DNA of 64,000 nucleotides from Vermamoeba vermiformis. Its lineage: Eukaryota; Tubulinea; Echinamoebida. A program made the position numbers and the translations under genes. The stretch covers positions 242,437 through 306,436 of the forward strand of contig JBEWZL010000132.1 in the NCBI GenBank assembly GCA_045837725.1, given 5' to 3'. A model generated the notes under the pieces. It saw nothing but the letters and a program-made list of their open reading frames with translations. It did not search any database and was not told where the DNA came from. Of the stretch, positions 11,223-22,680 are shown in pieces. The stretch's first letter is position 1. The number at the start of each line of letters is the position of its first letter.

Positions 11223-13003
11223 TTATAGCCGGTGGATCAGTGCGCGGTTATCAGTGCCACCAGTGACAATGTATTGCGGGCTATCTTTGGCTTTGAATGC
11301 AGTCATGCTCAACACCTTGTGCGGCGGTGTCTTGACCGCTGTGTTGGTGTTCGTAGTGTTGTTGTTGGGCAGGCCTTTGTTGTGTGCGCGAGACAAGGAC
11401 ACGAGAGGCACTGAAGCACGCAAGTCCCACACTTTGATGGTGCCATTGTAGTCTGCTGAAGCGAGCATAGGGAGTGCTGAGTCACCGCTTTCACTCTGTT
11501 CATTGACGAGCAGTGAGCCAGACAACCAGCTCAGTGCTGCAGGCATGGCACGGTGAGCAGTGAGTGAGCGGACTGAATCAGGGGCACGCGAGTCCCAAAG
11601 TCGAATAGCGTAGTCCGAGTGACCTGAGGCCACAACGGGAGCAGGACGAGTCATGCCGAGCACAGGGGACGAGGTCTTGGCCTGTGACAGTGTGAGGGCT
11701 GATTCGACGTCCCACAATCTGATTCCACCGTCCCAACTGCCTGTCACCATGCGCGAGCCTTTTTCACTGAAGTAAATGGCATTGATAACTCCTTTGTGGC
11801 CTGTGTAGGTGCGAATCGATTTCTGAAATGTCAACCAATCAGTTCGAGTGTCATTAATAATGATAGCAATAATACACTTACTCGTTCAATCTGTGTGCTA
11901 GTGCTCTTGTTCTTTTTCTGTTTCTTTTTCTTAGGTCCGTCCTCGGGTACCTCTTCATTATCTGCATTGTAGTCCGTGGCTTCATCACGCAAGTCCCAAA
12001 TTTTCACAGTGTGGTCCCATGAACCAGTGCACATGAGCAACGATGTGGGATCAACGTCCAAGTCCTCAACACCACCTTCGTGACCGACCAATCGCATGGC
12101 TTGCACACCACTGCAGCCCTCTTGAGGTGAGCTCTTGTCGTGTTTGCCGCTCAATGCTCGCTTTGTAATTTGAACGCGCCACATAATGATCGAACGATCG
12201 AGACTGCCGCTGACGACACCGAGTGACAGTGACGCGGTGTCAGTAGCATTGGGGTCTGCGAATGAAGCAATAGCCTTGATGGGCTGCGTGTGTCCCGTGA
12301 GCTCCAAGCTTGCATTGTCAGGCATGACTGTCGTGTTGTGTCCTGTGAGCCACAATCGCACTGCTCCGTCGTAGCAGCCGCTGAAGAGTGGCAGTTGAGC
12401 GTGATCTGTCAGCGTGCTAGTGAACTTGTCGAGTGCACCAACCCAGTCTGGATGCAGCAGTTGTGAGTTCTGTTCTAATTCTCCAAGTGCGCGCATGTAC
12501 CAGATTGTAATTGTTTCTTCCTATTAACGTTCCATGGTCAGATCGCGAAGAGAATAAGAACAGATCCACGCGTTACCTCTGTTTTGTTGTTTCTTCGCAG
12601 CCATACTTCCAATGACGTTCTCAAAAATTCATTTTCAATAATAAAATCGAAGGGGATAGGATTTTTTTCTGAATGGTAAAAGAGATTCGTTAGCAAATCC
12701 AATCTTGGATCGGCGATCTGAAAATAATTAACGTGTAATAAATTAAGTCTGAGGCTGCACAATAAAATTAAAATTATTTCCTATAATTTCCTGCGAGTTG
12801 AAGCTCTGATCAGGCAGGAAACTAATAATTAAATTCATGATGGATGTACCTCTGTCAAGCAAGTGATTGATGACTTGTGATAGACCTAATCGTGTTAATC
12901 GTTCTGGTACTGCAAAGGGCTTCTCAGTGACGGCATATTCAGCCTCCTTCGTTTTGAAACTGACCAAGATGGTCTTCTCGTCTGCTCCCTCAAAGGCTGA
13001 CAT
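11223..13003 (-). CDS. WDR12: WDR12/Ytm1 ribosome-biogenesis WD40 protein
   Basis: Five exons (13003-12850, 12780-12761, 12717-12577, 12520-11882, 11822-11223) sum to 1554 bases, 517 residues. The N-terminal NLE domain reads EAEYAVTEKPFAVPERL, GLSQVINHLL and NPIPFDFIIENEFLRTSLE. WD repeats follow with typical endings: GSLDRSIIMWRV, GSWDHTVKIWDLRD, GSWDGGIRLWDVE, HSDYAIRLWDSR, ADYNGTIKVWDLR. A Lys-rich insert (KKKKQKKNKS) sits between blades. The NLE domain binds the MIDAS domain of Rea1/Mdn1 during 60S maturation, in the nucleolar PeBoW complex. The 20-base exon 2 is the least certain part: it restores frame but uses an unusual GT|GCAG donor. Confidence 0.9.
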
Positions 13004-13169
13004 TATGATATAGATGTGTTATTCTATTATACAATAGTGATTTTTATGTTGGGCAACCGGAGGATTTTGGACACGCGATCCAGAGCCACGTGCACGACCA
13101 ACCCTGGTAACAGCAAACGAAATTTTCAAAACTAATAAACCAGCCAGAGCAACACATGGCTTTGTAAAT
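13004..13169. promoter_or_regulatory. Bidirectional promoter region WDR12 / USP38-like
   Basis: 166 bases lie between two divergent starts. It contains an E-box/G-box core, GCCACGTGCAC, near 13088. Regulatory function is inferred from position only. Confidence 0.35.
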
Positions 13170-16100
13170 ATGAATACAATATTAAGGCAGTTAATAGCAA
13201 GCCCTCATCCTGATGCAGTAAAGTCTTCAGTCGGATCCACTGTCATCGATAAAATTTCGAAGCAACAGATCGAGTCAGAATGCAGCTCATTACTTGCTAC
13301 TTGCCAAGAATGGATTTTAGTACGTATGATTTAGCAGTATTTCTACTATCCGATAAATTGACAAATAATTTGTAATAAAACAAAGAATTCTTCATTTTTA
13401 ATGGACTCTAACATTGCGCTTATAGGACGATAAGAGTATTATATGCAATCAATTAGCAGTGCAATTATTAAACAAAATTGCGGAAAATTTACCTGCGCAA
13501 GTTGACCAGCATTTCTCAGCCGAGAGTTTGATTGGCTTTTTTGCGCAACGTGATGTAAGGATAATATTAATTATATTATTTATGACTAATGTTGATGAAG
13601 TTCGATCGTCTTCCGCGTGCTTTTGAAGCTGTCAAGCAGATCTTGTTAGCAAAGAAGAAAAATGATTTATCAATTCAATACGAAGCTGATTTATTGTCCC
13701 GATACATCGATCTCATCGTCAATAATGCTCGTATCACACCTAAGCTTCAAGTACGCGTAGTGACGGTGCTGTGTTTGATGCAGATCTGATACATGTCTTA
13801 GGTTGCCATTGCTTCGCTCGCTGCAGCAGTGCCCGAGTGTGGAACAAATGCCCTAGTCACTGTAAGTATACTGGATGTTAATATGTGAATATGAACTGAC
13901 ACTGAACAGAGTGCTGTGCGGTGGCTGTCACGTGTCACAGTTGAAAGTCACTCGCACGCAGCATTCGATGAATTTGTGCAAACAACGGTGCAAATGATCG
14001 ATCACGTGATCACATTGCACGCTTATTGGGGCCGCGCGATGCTACAGACCCTCATTGAAGTCTTGCATCGCTGTGAGAGTGAACTCGTGAGTGACAGTCT
14101 GTCCGCACTGCTCGCACTGTCCAGTGTGCGCAATGCAGCAGCCAACGACTGGAAGTTGATGAGCAGCGATGATTCGAATGATGCAATATTGGGCGAGATG
14201 CGATTGATGATTTTGTTGTCACGTTGGCCCCTCACCAATGACACGTGTCAATGGCCGATGTTGATCTATCGACGACTCATTATGCGACACAAATTCGAGT
14301 GCTTTTTGTTGCTGGCTCATCGCATTCCATTCTTAGTGCCTCATCGTAGGTTCATGTCGCGTGATTAATACGATGATTACTGATCTCGGTGCAGTGGTGC
14401 AACAGATGTACATACCCGCACTGCGTGAAGGAGCGCTGACAGTGTTGGAGCACTATTTGCTGGGCTATCAACACAGTGCCTATGCATTCCACACCAATCT
14501 GAATCACATCACCAACTTGTTGATGCATTTGATCAAAGAGAAGCAAGCAAACGACAAGGAAGTACCTCCGAGCGACAGTACCACGACACCAATGGAAGTT
14601 GACAACAATAACAATCAAGAGCTATTCACGCTGAACTATCACTCGTTGAAGTTACTGCACGAGATCTATTCAGATGTCGTTAAAGAGCCAGCTGTGATTG
14701 AGTACTCGTCAAAAGAAGAAGTTGCGAGTAAATTAGATCCGGTGTTGAATAGATTCATCGAGCTCATTTACGTGCTGATTGAGCGACACACAGGACACCC
14801 TGAATTATATCAGCCAGTGCTGGAGCTCATACACGACTATGTAAGTCTGTTGCTGCTCTCTCGTTCATGAATTAACACTGTTACAGCCACGACCCTCGGC
14901 ACTCACTGTCAAACGCAAACTCGATGAAGCAGCGTGGACCAATGCCAGTGAACTGCAGATGATTGCACGCGAGAGTGTTGAGGACATGGAGATGATGTCC
15001 CTGTCAGACTCGAGCAGCAGAGCCAGTCTGTTCCCTGAGCGAGGTGACAAAGAGTTGATTGGACTGAACAACATGGGCAACACGTGTTACATGAATAGTT
15101 TCTTGCAAGTGTTGAACATGACCGATCAGCTGAGGCTCGAGCTGTTTGATCTGGACTTCCAGCACATCAAGGGCAACAAGGGCTACAAGTTCGGACCAGC
15201 AGATTCAATTAATATTTACAGAAATTTGCAGCTGTTGATGGGCAGTCTGTTGTTGTCCAAGAGACGAGCCATAACACCAGCTTCATTTTTAAAGTCGTTG
15301 CCTGATTGGTGGCGCACTGGCCGTCAACAAGACTCTGGCGAGTTTGGTCGATTTCTGTTCGACCAATTAGACAACGCTGTCAAAGTACCCGTCCCTCCCA
15401 AAGACGGCAAATCAGTGGAGCTCACGAGTGCAGTCAACGATGTATTTGGAGGCACGACAAAGACACTGATCACGTGCTCAAAGTGCAACACGGTGTCAGC
15501 ACGCAAAGAGTCCATCATTGACCTGTCAATTGCATTTCCACCGTCCAGTGAAACACCTGATGGCACACTCGAGGACCTGATTCAGTACAACTACGACAGT
15601 GCAGGTGAAGTGTTGGAAGGTGACAACAGCTATTCGTGCGAGACCTGTCGAGAGCACACGCGAGCGATGAAGAAGACAGTGCTGTATGTAGCTCCCGAAG
15701 AACAAGCGCCCAAGCATCTGTTGATCACACTCAATCGATTTTCATATGACTACAAGACCTCTACGAGATCTAAATTGATGACACAGGCATGTAATGATCG
15801 TGTTTGAGTGCTGAAGCTAACGCATGACAGGTGTCATACCCCGAGTTCCTCCAAGTGCCCGTGTACTACGACGCATCGGAGTCCAAGTTAGACAAGAAGC
15901 ACGTGGTCTATGTGCTGTACGGTGTGGTCATGCACGCAGGTCAATCAGCCGAGTACGGTCACTACTACAGCTATGCCCGTCACTCGTACAGCACTGTATT
16001 GCAGTGTTTTGAGTCACCACTCGTAGTCGGTGATGAACCTCGTCTATCATCCACGTGGTACAGATTCAACGATGAAGTGGTCGATCGCTCTGACTTGGCC

Positions 16101-16415
16101 TCGTTCACTCAAATCTCAAAACACTTTTCCAACGACGTGCCGTACATGTTGTTCTACATTCGTGCCGATCACGTGCCAGATCAAGTTTCACTGAACAAGC
16201 TCCTCAGTCCTGAATTGCCACACTGGCTCGTGGAAGAAGTGGACAAAGACAACGAGAAGTTCGCGAAAGAACGCACCAACACGACACGTGCAGTGAATCC
16301 TTGGGCCAACAAGAAATATGATTGGTGGCAAGACCCTGACAAGGACAACGACAACACGCCTTGGAGACCTGGTGGTGGTGGATTTGGTGGAGGATTCAAT
16401 CACGCTGTATTTTAA
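13170..16415 (+). CDS. USP38: USP38/USP35-type ubiquitin-specific protease
   Basis: A multi-exon gene, with intron-containing helical N-terminal repeats up to ~14900 and then the catalytic domain. The Cys box reads GLNNMGNTCYMNSFLQVL, the Gln-Asp box QQDSGEFGRFLFDQL and the zinc knuckle CSKCNTVS...CETCREH. The His box is GHYYSYAR, with the second Asn/Asp in WYRFNDEVV. The Gly-rich end (RPGGGGFGGGFNHAVF) closely resembles the C-terminus of human USP38, as does the 'RFSYD' segment, so I place it in the USP35/USP38 group rather than the general USP family. The N-terminal half is probably the armadillo-like region of that group. One junction (15787-15830) is a GC-AG intron. Expected role: deubiquitination. 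Confidence 0.9.
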
Positions 16416-16662
16416 TGTAAGCCATGTCTGATGTAAATATTCGCGAAACAAACAATCTGCAAACTACAGTGGGGCGCTCTCTATTTATTCGGCTCTAAGT
16501 GGCCAACAAATACCTAGTATCTACGTTTCAAGGAATAGGATAATGAATTCTGAGATTTGGTCTACCAGGGCTTGACATTTCCCGATTTAGAAAAATTGGT
16601 TGATTAAATTGTCCGCGTTCAGTTTTCATTTTTAAATCGAACTTTGCACATTAATACAACAC

Positions 16663-18487
16663 ATGGGTGCTATTAATCACCAAGAAGACCTTAGCTTGTT
16701 CGCATTCGACGACTTGGGTCCTGTATTGACCGATAACGAGTCGCCAGTCTTCAAACGCAAATCTATCGAATTATTGCGCGAGCAACACTTTAAGCCCTCT
16801 CAAAAGACAGTTGTATTGAACAAGGTGCATTTAGATGACTTTAGTGTGCTCAAATTGGTCGGACAAGGCGGTTATGGCAAGGTAAAGCTTCGTTTTTTCG
16901 GTTATTTTCCTTATTCCCGATCCAATTTCAACATTAAATAATTCCAAATCGATAAGACTAATTATGATAAATATAGGTCTATCAAGTTGAAAAGAAAGCA
17001 AATAAGCGAATTTACGCGTTGAAAGTCATGAGAAAAGACTTCCTGATCAAATCAAAAGTAGTTTCGCACACGATCGCAGAGAAGGAGATTTTAAGAAAGA
17101 TTAAGCACCCATTTTTAATAGGATTGCACTATGCTTTCCAAACTGAAGGTACGTAATCGAATCAGCGTGACACGATCGACAAATTGGCGCCCTTTCGTGC
17201 ATCTGATCTGATAGTTTGTCGATAGGCAAGCTTTGCCTAGTAATGGACTTTGCTAATGGTGGGCAGCTCTTCACGCACTTGGTAAGCGAAATCAAGCCAC
17301 AAATCTGATCGCTTTCAAACTTTGTGACCGTTAACAAAATAATATCTAATACGCTTCTTAATATTGTCATAATAGCAGTTTAACTGTCATATTATTGCCC
17401 TAATCGTATATACAGCGTAAGGAAGCCACGCTGTTGGAGGATCAAGTGCGCGTCTATCTTGCGGAGCTCGTGTTGGCTTTGGAACACTTGCACAATTCCA
17501 ATATCATTCACCGGTACGCTGCTATATATTGTATATACGCACATCATGCTAATAAGCAGATGATATTGTCAGAGACCTCAAGCCAGAGAATATCTTGTTG
17601 GATGGATCGGGTCACATCTTGTTGACCGATTTTGGCTTGGCGAAGGAGAACGTTGATGAGAACAATAGAGCAATGTCATTGTGCGGCACTCTAGGTCAGT
17701 ACTATTCAAATTGCACTCCACTGTGCGCGTAGATCTGACCAGCCCCTCGCAGAGTACATGTCCCCCGAAATGATCAAGGGCGAGCCCTACGGCAAGTCCA
17801 CCGATCTCTGGTCCCTCGGCATTCTGTTGTACGACATTCTCACGGGCAAACCACCCTTCCAGAGCAAGGGCCGCAATGCTTTGCAAAAGAAAATTTTGAC
17901 CGAGAAGATCAAGTACCCGACTTACTTAACTTCCAATTGCGTCAATTTATTGAAGGGCGTAAGTACACGAATAGCATATAGTAATCAGTAGCCAGCGAAG
18001 GCACACTGATTTTTCGGTTATGAATTACGCCTCGAACATTCGAAGGAGAATTAGACAGCAGTTTGTGTCACGTGTCAAACATTCCACTGACTTTTCTTGA
18101 CAGCTGATTGAACGCAACGTCGAGAAGAGATTGACACTCGAAGCGGTCAAGAAACACCCGTTCTTCAAGGCCATGGACTGGGACAAGGTCCTCTCGCGTG
18201 ATTACGATCCACCAATCCGTCCTCAAGTCTCAGAGGGTCTGCGCGATGTCTCTAACTTCGACGAAGAGCTCACTTCGCAAGATCCAATGTTGAGTCCTGG
18301 TGCCAGTCTGTCTGCCAGTCAAGAAGTGCACTTCAAAAACTTCACTTGGGTGCGCTCAAGCGAGTGGCCTCTGAATATGTCGCACTCAGGCGAGCTCGAT
18401 CACATTCCCGAACACGAACACGAGCACGTTGAGCACCACGATGTGCCAGGGGAAGAGAAGTGTCTCGCACAGTTGAGTTTGGATTGA
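16663..18487 (+). CDS. AGC protein kinase, S6K/SGK-like
   Basis: Seven exons. The glycine loop is [12 protein letters not shown], the catalytic lysine is in YALKVMRK, the catalytic loop is [13 protein letters not shown] (split by an intron after HR), and DFGLAKE and [15 protein letters not shown] follow. The activation segment MSLCGTLEYMSPE contains a phosphorylatable Ser/Thr pair in the PDK1-site context. The C-terminal tail has a turn-motif-like SPGAS and a hydrophobic motif FKNFTWV (F-x-x-F-T-W), the hallmark of AGC kinases switched on by TORC1/TORC2 and PDK1. No PH domain precedes the kinase, arguing for S6K or SGK over AKT. A His/Glu-rich extension ([10 protein letters not shown]) follows the motif. 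Confidence 0.88.
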
Positions 18488-18793
18488 CTGACCGGCCAGA
18501 TCCGCCGTCAGTCCTCCACAACATTTGTACAGTGTCCATTATATATTCCTTACTTATGTAGCTCGATAGCAGAACCGCGGGTCGCGAATAGAAGAATAAA
18601 AATTGGTTTACCAAAACACCCACTTTCATTATCTAACAATTCACAAAGATGACAAGAAGTCTGTTTAGCCCAATGTGTAAACTTTACCTTCTTCCCATGG
18701 CGCAAGAATGTATCCATATTTATCAACTGTCCAGGCGAATTGTTAGTTTCGTCTGTAAGAAGTTCGTCGATTGCAGATGAATAGACATTTAAT
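18488..18793. other. Convergent 3' UTRs
   Basis: 306 bases between the S6K-like and DDX10 stops. An AATAAAAA element near 18594 fits a polyadenylation signal for the plus-strand kinase. No exon is recognised. Confidence 0.5.
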
Positions 18794-21629
18794 TTACAAT
18801 CGTTTTTTCAAGATTTGTTGCGCCATTTGTTCGAGATCAATCTTCCGCTTCTTGTTCGAGACAGGTGGTGCTTCTTCGCTGTCACTCTCCTCACTCGATG
18901 AAGCTTGACCTCTCTTTCGCTTCTTGTTGCTGCCCTTCGTGAACTGTGGCTCATCACTCTCGGACTGGTCTTCATCGTCCATGTCGCCCTCATCATCGTC
19001 ATCGTCATATTCATTCTCGTCGCTATTATCGTCGTATTGATTGTCTTCATCGTCCTCTTGATCGCTGTATTCGAACACTTCACCTTCACTCGGCGGCACT
19101 AGCACTGCACCGCCCATCGCATTCTTTTGGCGATGTTCTTCACGGCGCTCCTCTTTCTCGCGCAATCTCTTCTCACGTTTTTTCTCTCGCTTCAAGTGAC
19201 GTTCTCGGACCTTGTCAACCACGTCTTCGTTCTCCACATTGGAGACAATGCGTTGAATGTACGGTGACTTCACGTTGTCTTCTTCAAGCGGTGCTACGCC
19301 AGCAATGCGTTTGTCAACGCGTGCTCGTCGGCGCTCTTGCACAGGGTCATAGCCTGGTTCATGCACTTCAGTGTGCTGGTCATCACCACGCTTCAACGTC
19401 AACACGTCATCGCTGTCCTCGTCGCTGTTGGCTTGATCTTCGTCCTCATCCACCAACTTTGCGCGGTGTTCGTACTCCATGTTCTTTTGTTTCAACAGCT
19501 TTTCAATCTTGCCCACTTCTTTTTTCGGCTTTTTAACGACAATCATGTCAACTTCCTCGTCTTGGCCGTCAGGGGCTTGTTTCTTGTACAGTCTGTCCAT
19601 GTCTTTCATCTTCTGGTCCAAAATAGCTTGACTCTTGTCAACTTTCTTGCCCTTCAAGAACTTGATCTTGGGCACACCGACCAGACCGTACGAGCCTGCA
19701 AACTCTTCGTGCGGCAGTTTGGCCACGTCAAAGACTTCTTTGTTGGACATTAAAAACACTGAGCGCAAGTACGAGCGCAGAGCTTTTTGGGCCAAAAACT
19801 TCATGTCAGGCTCTTTGGAGAGAATGGACTCGAGCGATGACGTGATTGAGATTGTTTTGGCAGGATTGACTAACAATGCGTTAGGATGAATACTAAATAC
19901 TACTGTAGGATGTACCTTTGATTTCTTCAATGGGAATCTTTTTGTTCTTCAATAATTCGACCATTTTCATCTCCGAGGGCACAAGGAACAACAATGCACG
20001 GCCGTTGGATTCGTAACGCGCAGTACGACCGACACGGTGAATGTAAGTCTCCACGTCTTCAGGACAGTCCATTTGCAACACCCAGTCAATGCCTTTGAAG
20101 TCGAGACCTCGTGCTGCCACGTCAGTAGCGAACATAAATGCTGCGAATCAAGGGTCAGTCACGAGTGGATGCAAATGACACGTGTCAGAGTGTCACTAGT
20201 ACGTACCAGCATCGAGTCCGCTGAACTCAAAGTAAGTCTCCATGCGCTTCTGTTGACTCATCTTGCCGTGCAGGTGCATCAAGGGCACACCAGGTCTGAG
20301 TCGTCTGAAGGCCTCGTAAATGAATCTGACTTGTTTCTGACTCGAGAAGAAGACGAGCGCTTTCTTCTTCAAGTGGCCCTTGATGAACGACCACAACAGA
20401 TTGGTCTTCTCGTGCAACTCGCACTCAATGTAGTTCTGTTCGAGCTGCTGTGGCGTGACCCACTGTGCCATGGCGTGCACTGAAATGTACTCGGGCTCGT
20501 GCAGTGACAGGCGGGCCAGGGACTTGATCGACGTCGTCTGTGTCGCGCTGAACAGCAGTGTTTGACGTGTGGTGGGCAAGTGTTCGAGAATGCCGTTCAA
20601 ATCTTTTTCAAAGCCCATATCGAGAATTCGATCGGCTTCATCGAGCACTATGGGTATTTCCATATTAGGAAAGTGCAAATATTGAGCAGAAAATAACAAT
20701 TCAAATTCATACCTAACATTTGCAAGTTTTGTACGTTGAAGTCAGGAGTCTGATCCAAATGTTGCAACAATCGACCAGGGGTAGCTATAATAATATTCAT
20801 ATTCGCAATGTGTTTCTGCTCTTCGCTGAAATGTTTGCCACCAATGACAAGACCAGCTGACAGCGAGTGGTGTCTGCATCCAACCTTGCGCAATACTTCG
20901 AAGGTCTGCAGCGCAAGTTCTCTCGTCGGGGAGATGACAATAGCACCTAGTCCGTCATATGAAGACCATTTGGATCTGTACAGCTTCTCGATCAGCTGTT
21001 ACAAGAGAATTAAATGTTAGCTCATATTCTATTGGATAGTTACCGTTTAAATTATTCGGGCAATATTGCTAATTTATCAGTAATTTCATATAAGCTAGTA
21101 TTAAGGACTTACGGGAACAATAAAAGCAAGTGTCTTGCCAGATCCAGTTTTGGCGGCACCCAAAACGTCTCGTCCGCACAAAATATGAGGAATAGAAGCA
21201 CGTTGAATATCAGTCATCTTAGTAAAGCCGTGTTGTTCGAGACCTAAGCGAGTTCTTTGTGACAACGGCAGATCTTTGAACTCCTTGGCTGCTGGATAAT
21301 AGACTTGATATTCGGTTGATTTCTCGTCTTTGCCGTCTTGTTGGTTTAAATCCTCGGCTAAGGGATTTGTCTAAATAATTAAATTATTAATTTTGAGTTT
21401 CGGGATTTGGATCGGATCGCCAAAAATTAAAAAAATTGGTTACAAATAATTCCCTAACGCCAACAATAACATTAGACATATTATGAAATATTTTTCTACG
21501 CATTTTTAATTGAGATCTTACTCCTGGAGGTGGTGCATCTTCTGCGATCTGTTTCTCCAAGCGCTGAATTTCATCGTCTTCAGTGACTCGTCGCTCTAAG
21601 CGCACCTTACGTCGTTCAGACTTCTTCAT
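18794..21629 (-). CDS. DDX10: DEAD-box RNA helicase DDX10/Dbp4
   Basis: Seven or so exons. Helicase motifs in order: Q-motif region [14 protein letters not shown], motif [10 protein letters not shown], Ia PTRELA, Ib TPGR, motif [15 protein letters not shown], motif III SATQTT, motif [12 protein letters not shown], motif [13 protein letters not shown] and motif [12 protein letters not shown]. The ATP core is followed by the DDX10/Dbp4-specific region ([28 protein letters not shown]) and a long charged tail with acidic runs and KKRKR patches ending AQQILKKRL. The start used is the MKKSERRK methionine, since the frame has no ATG upstream. Expected role: release of U14 snoRNA and early 18S rRNA processing in the nucleolus. 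It ends about 300 bases from the convergent kinase gene. Confidence 0.94.
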
Positions 21630-21826
21630 ATTGGTTAGGTGTGCGTATTCGACAAATTTAATCAAAAATGACCACCCTCAAGAAAAAGATCTGAAATGTC
21701 GAGCTCGTCCCAACTGCCAGGTCGTGAAATAGCATTTTTTATCGCGTTAATAGCATGACTAACATCCAAAAGACATTTATTTTACTAGTTTGACAAATGA
21801 AGCAACGAGTCAATCGAGCTTGCGAT

Positions 21827-22487
21827 CTAGTGGTTGCTAGGTTCAAATCCCATGAGCTCGACGTCGAAGATCAAACGAGCATTGGCGGGAATGGTAGGAG
21901 GATAGCCGCGCTCACCGTAGGCCAAGTGAGGAGGGATCTTCAAGCGACGCTTCTCACCGACGCACATGCCCAAGAGACCTTGATCCCAGCCCTTGATTAC
22001 GGCGCCAGATCCGAGAGTGAAAGTGAATGGAGTGCCGCGCTTGAGACTAGTATCGAACTCAGTACCGTCTTCGAGCTTGCCCTGTTGAGACATACAATCA
22101 GAAAAGTTGTTACGTAAACAGATTACAACCGAATTTGAATAATTAGTAAAATTGCACTAAAAAATCGTAATATGCTAAAATACTGATGTTCAATCAATCG
22201 AGTATCTGAGTAATGCTTGATCGACGTTACTGGAACAGAAAAATATTTTTTGAATTTTTTTAGATTGAAAGATACTTTGTAATGCATTGAGACGGTGTCT
22301 CCCTTTTGAGACTTGCGTTCGCAAGTATCAGGGCGTTTCTATGGAATTGTTAGTAAGTTTGATTGCTGTAGCTCGCTGTACGTGTCCGTACCAAAACTCC
22401 AATCTGCAACTTATCAGCAGCAGAGGCATAAGCAGAGAAGCAAATCAGCACGAGGCCAAAGGCAGCGAGCAATGTACCGCGAGACAT
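21827..22487 (-). CDS. FKBP2: FKBP2-type secretory peptidyl-prolyl isomerase
   Basis: Three exons. A signal peptide opens [23 protein letters not shown]. It is followed by the FKBP2 signature [20 protein letters not shown], with a Cys at the conserved position, then [16 protein letters not shown] and [20 protein letters not shown]. The C-terminal strands are [15 protein letters not shown] and [10 protein letters not shown]. The FK506-pocket Tyr/Asp/Trp positions are present. The protein has no KDEL-type retrieval signal (it ends FEPSNH), so ER retention is uncertain. Role: prolyl isomerisation in the early secretory pathway. Confidence 0.92.
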
Positions 22488-22680
22488 TTGTGGTGTTATG
22501 ACGAATAAAATTTGTAATTGATGGCGAATTTGTTTGCCTGATTTTCAAAACACAAAATGAACGCAAGAACAAGGAGTGTGTGCAAAGCTGGAAGAGTTTA
22601 AAAAAGTTCGTTTATAAAACAAAAATCTATATCTGAGACTACCCAGAATAATACAGTCTAACAGGATCAAGCAACAGATC

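Noticed and set aside
21836-21848. B-box-like GGTTCAAATCC suggesting a tRNA
   Set aside because: It is the reverse complement of the FKBP2 C-terminal codons and no acceptor, D or anticodon arm surrounds it.
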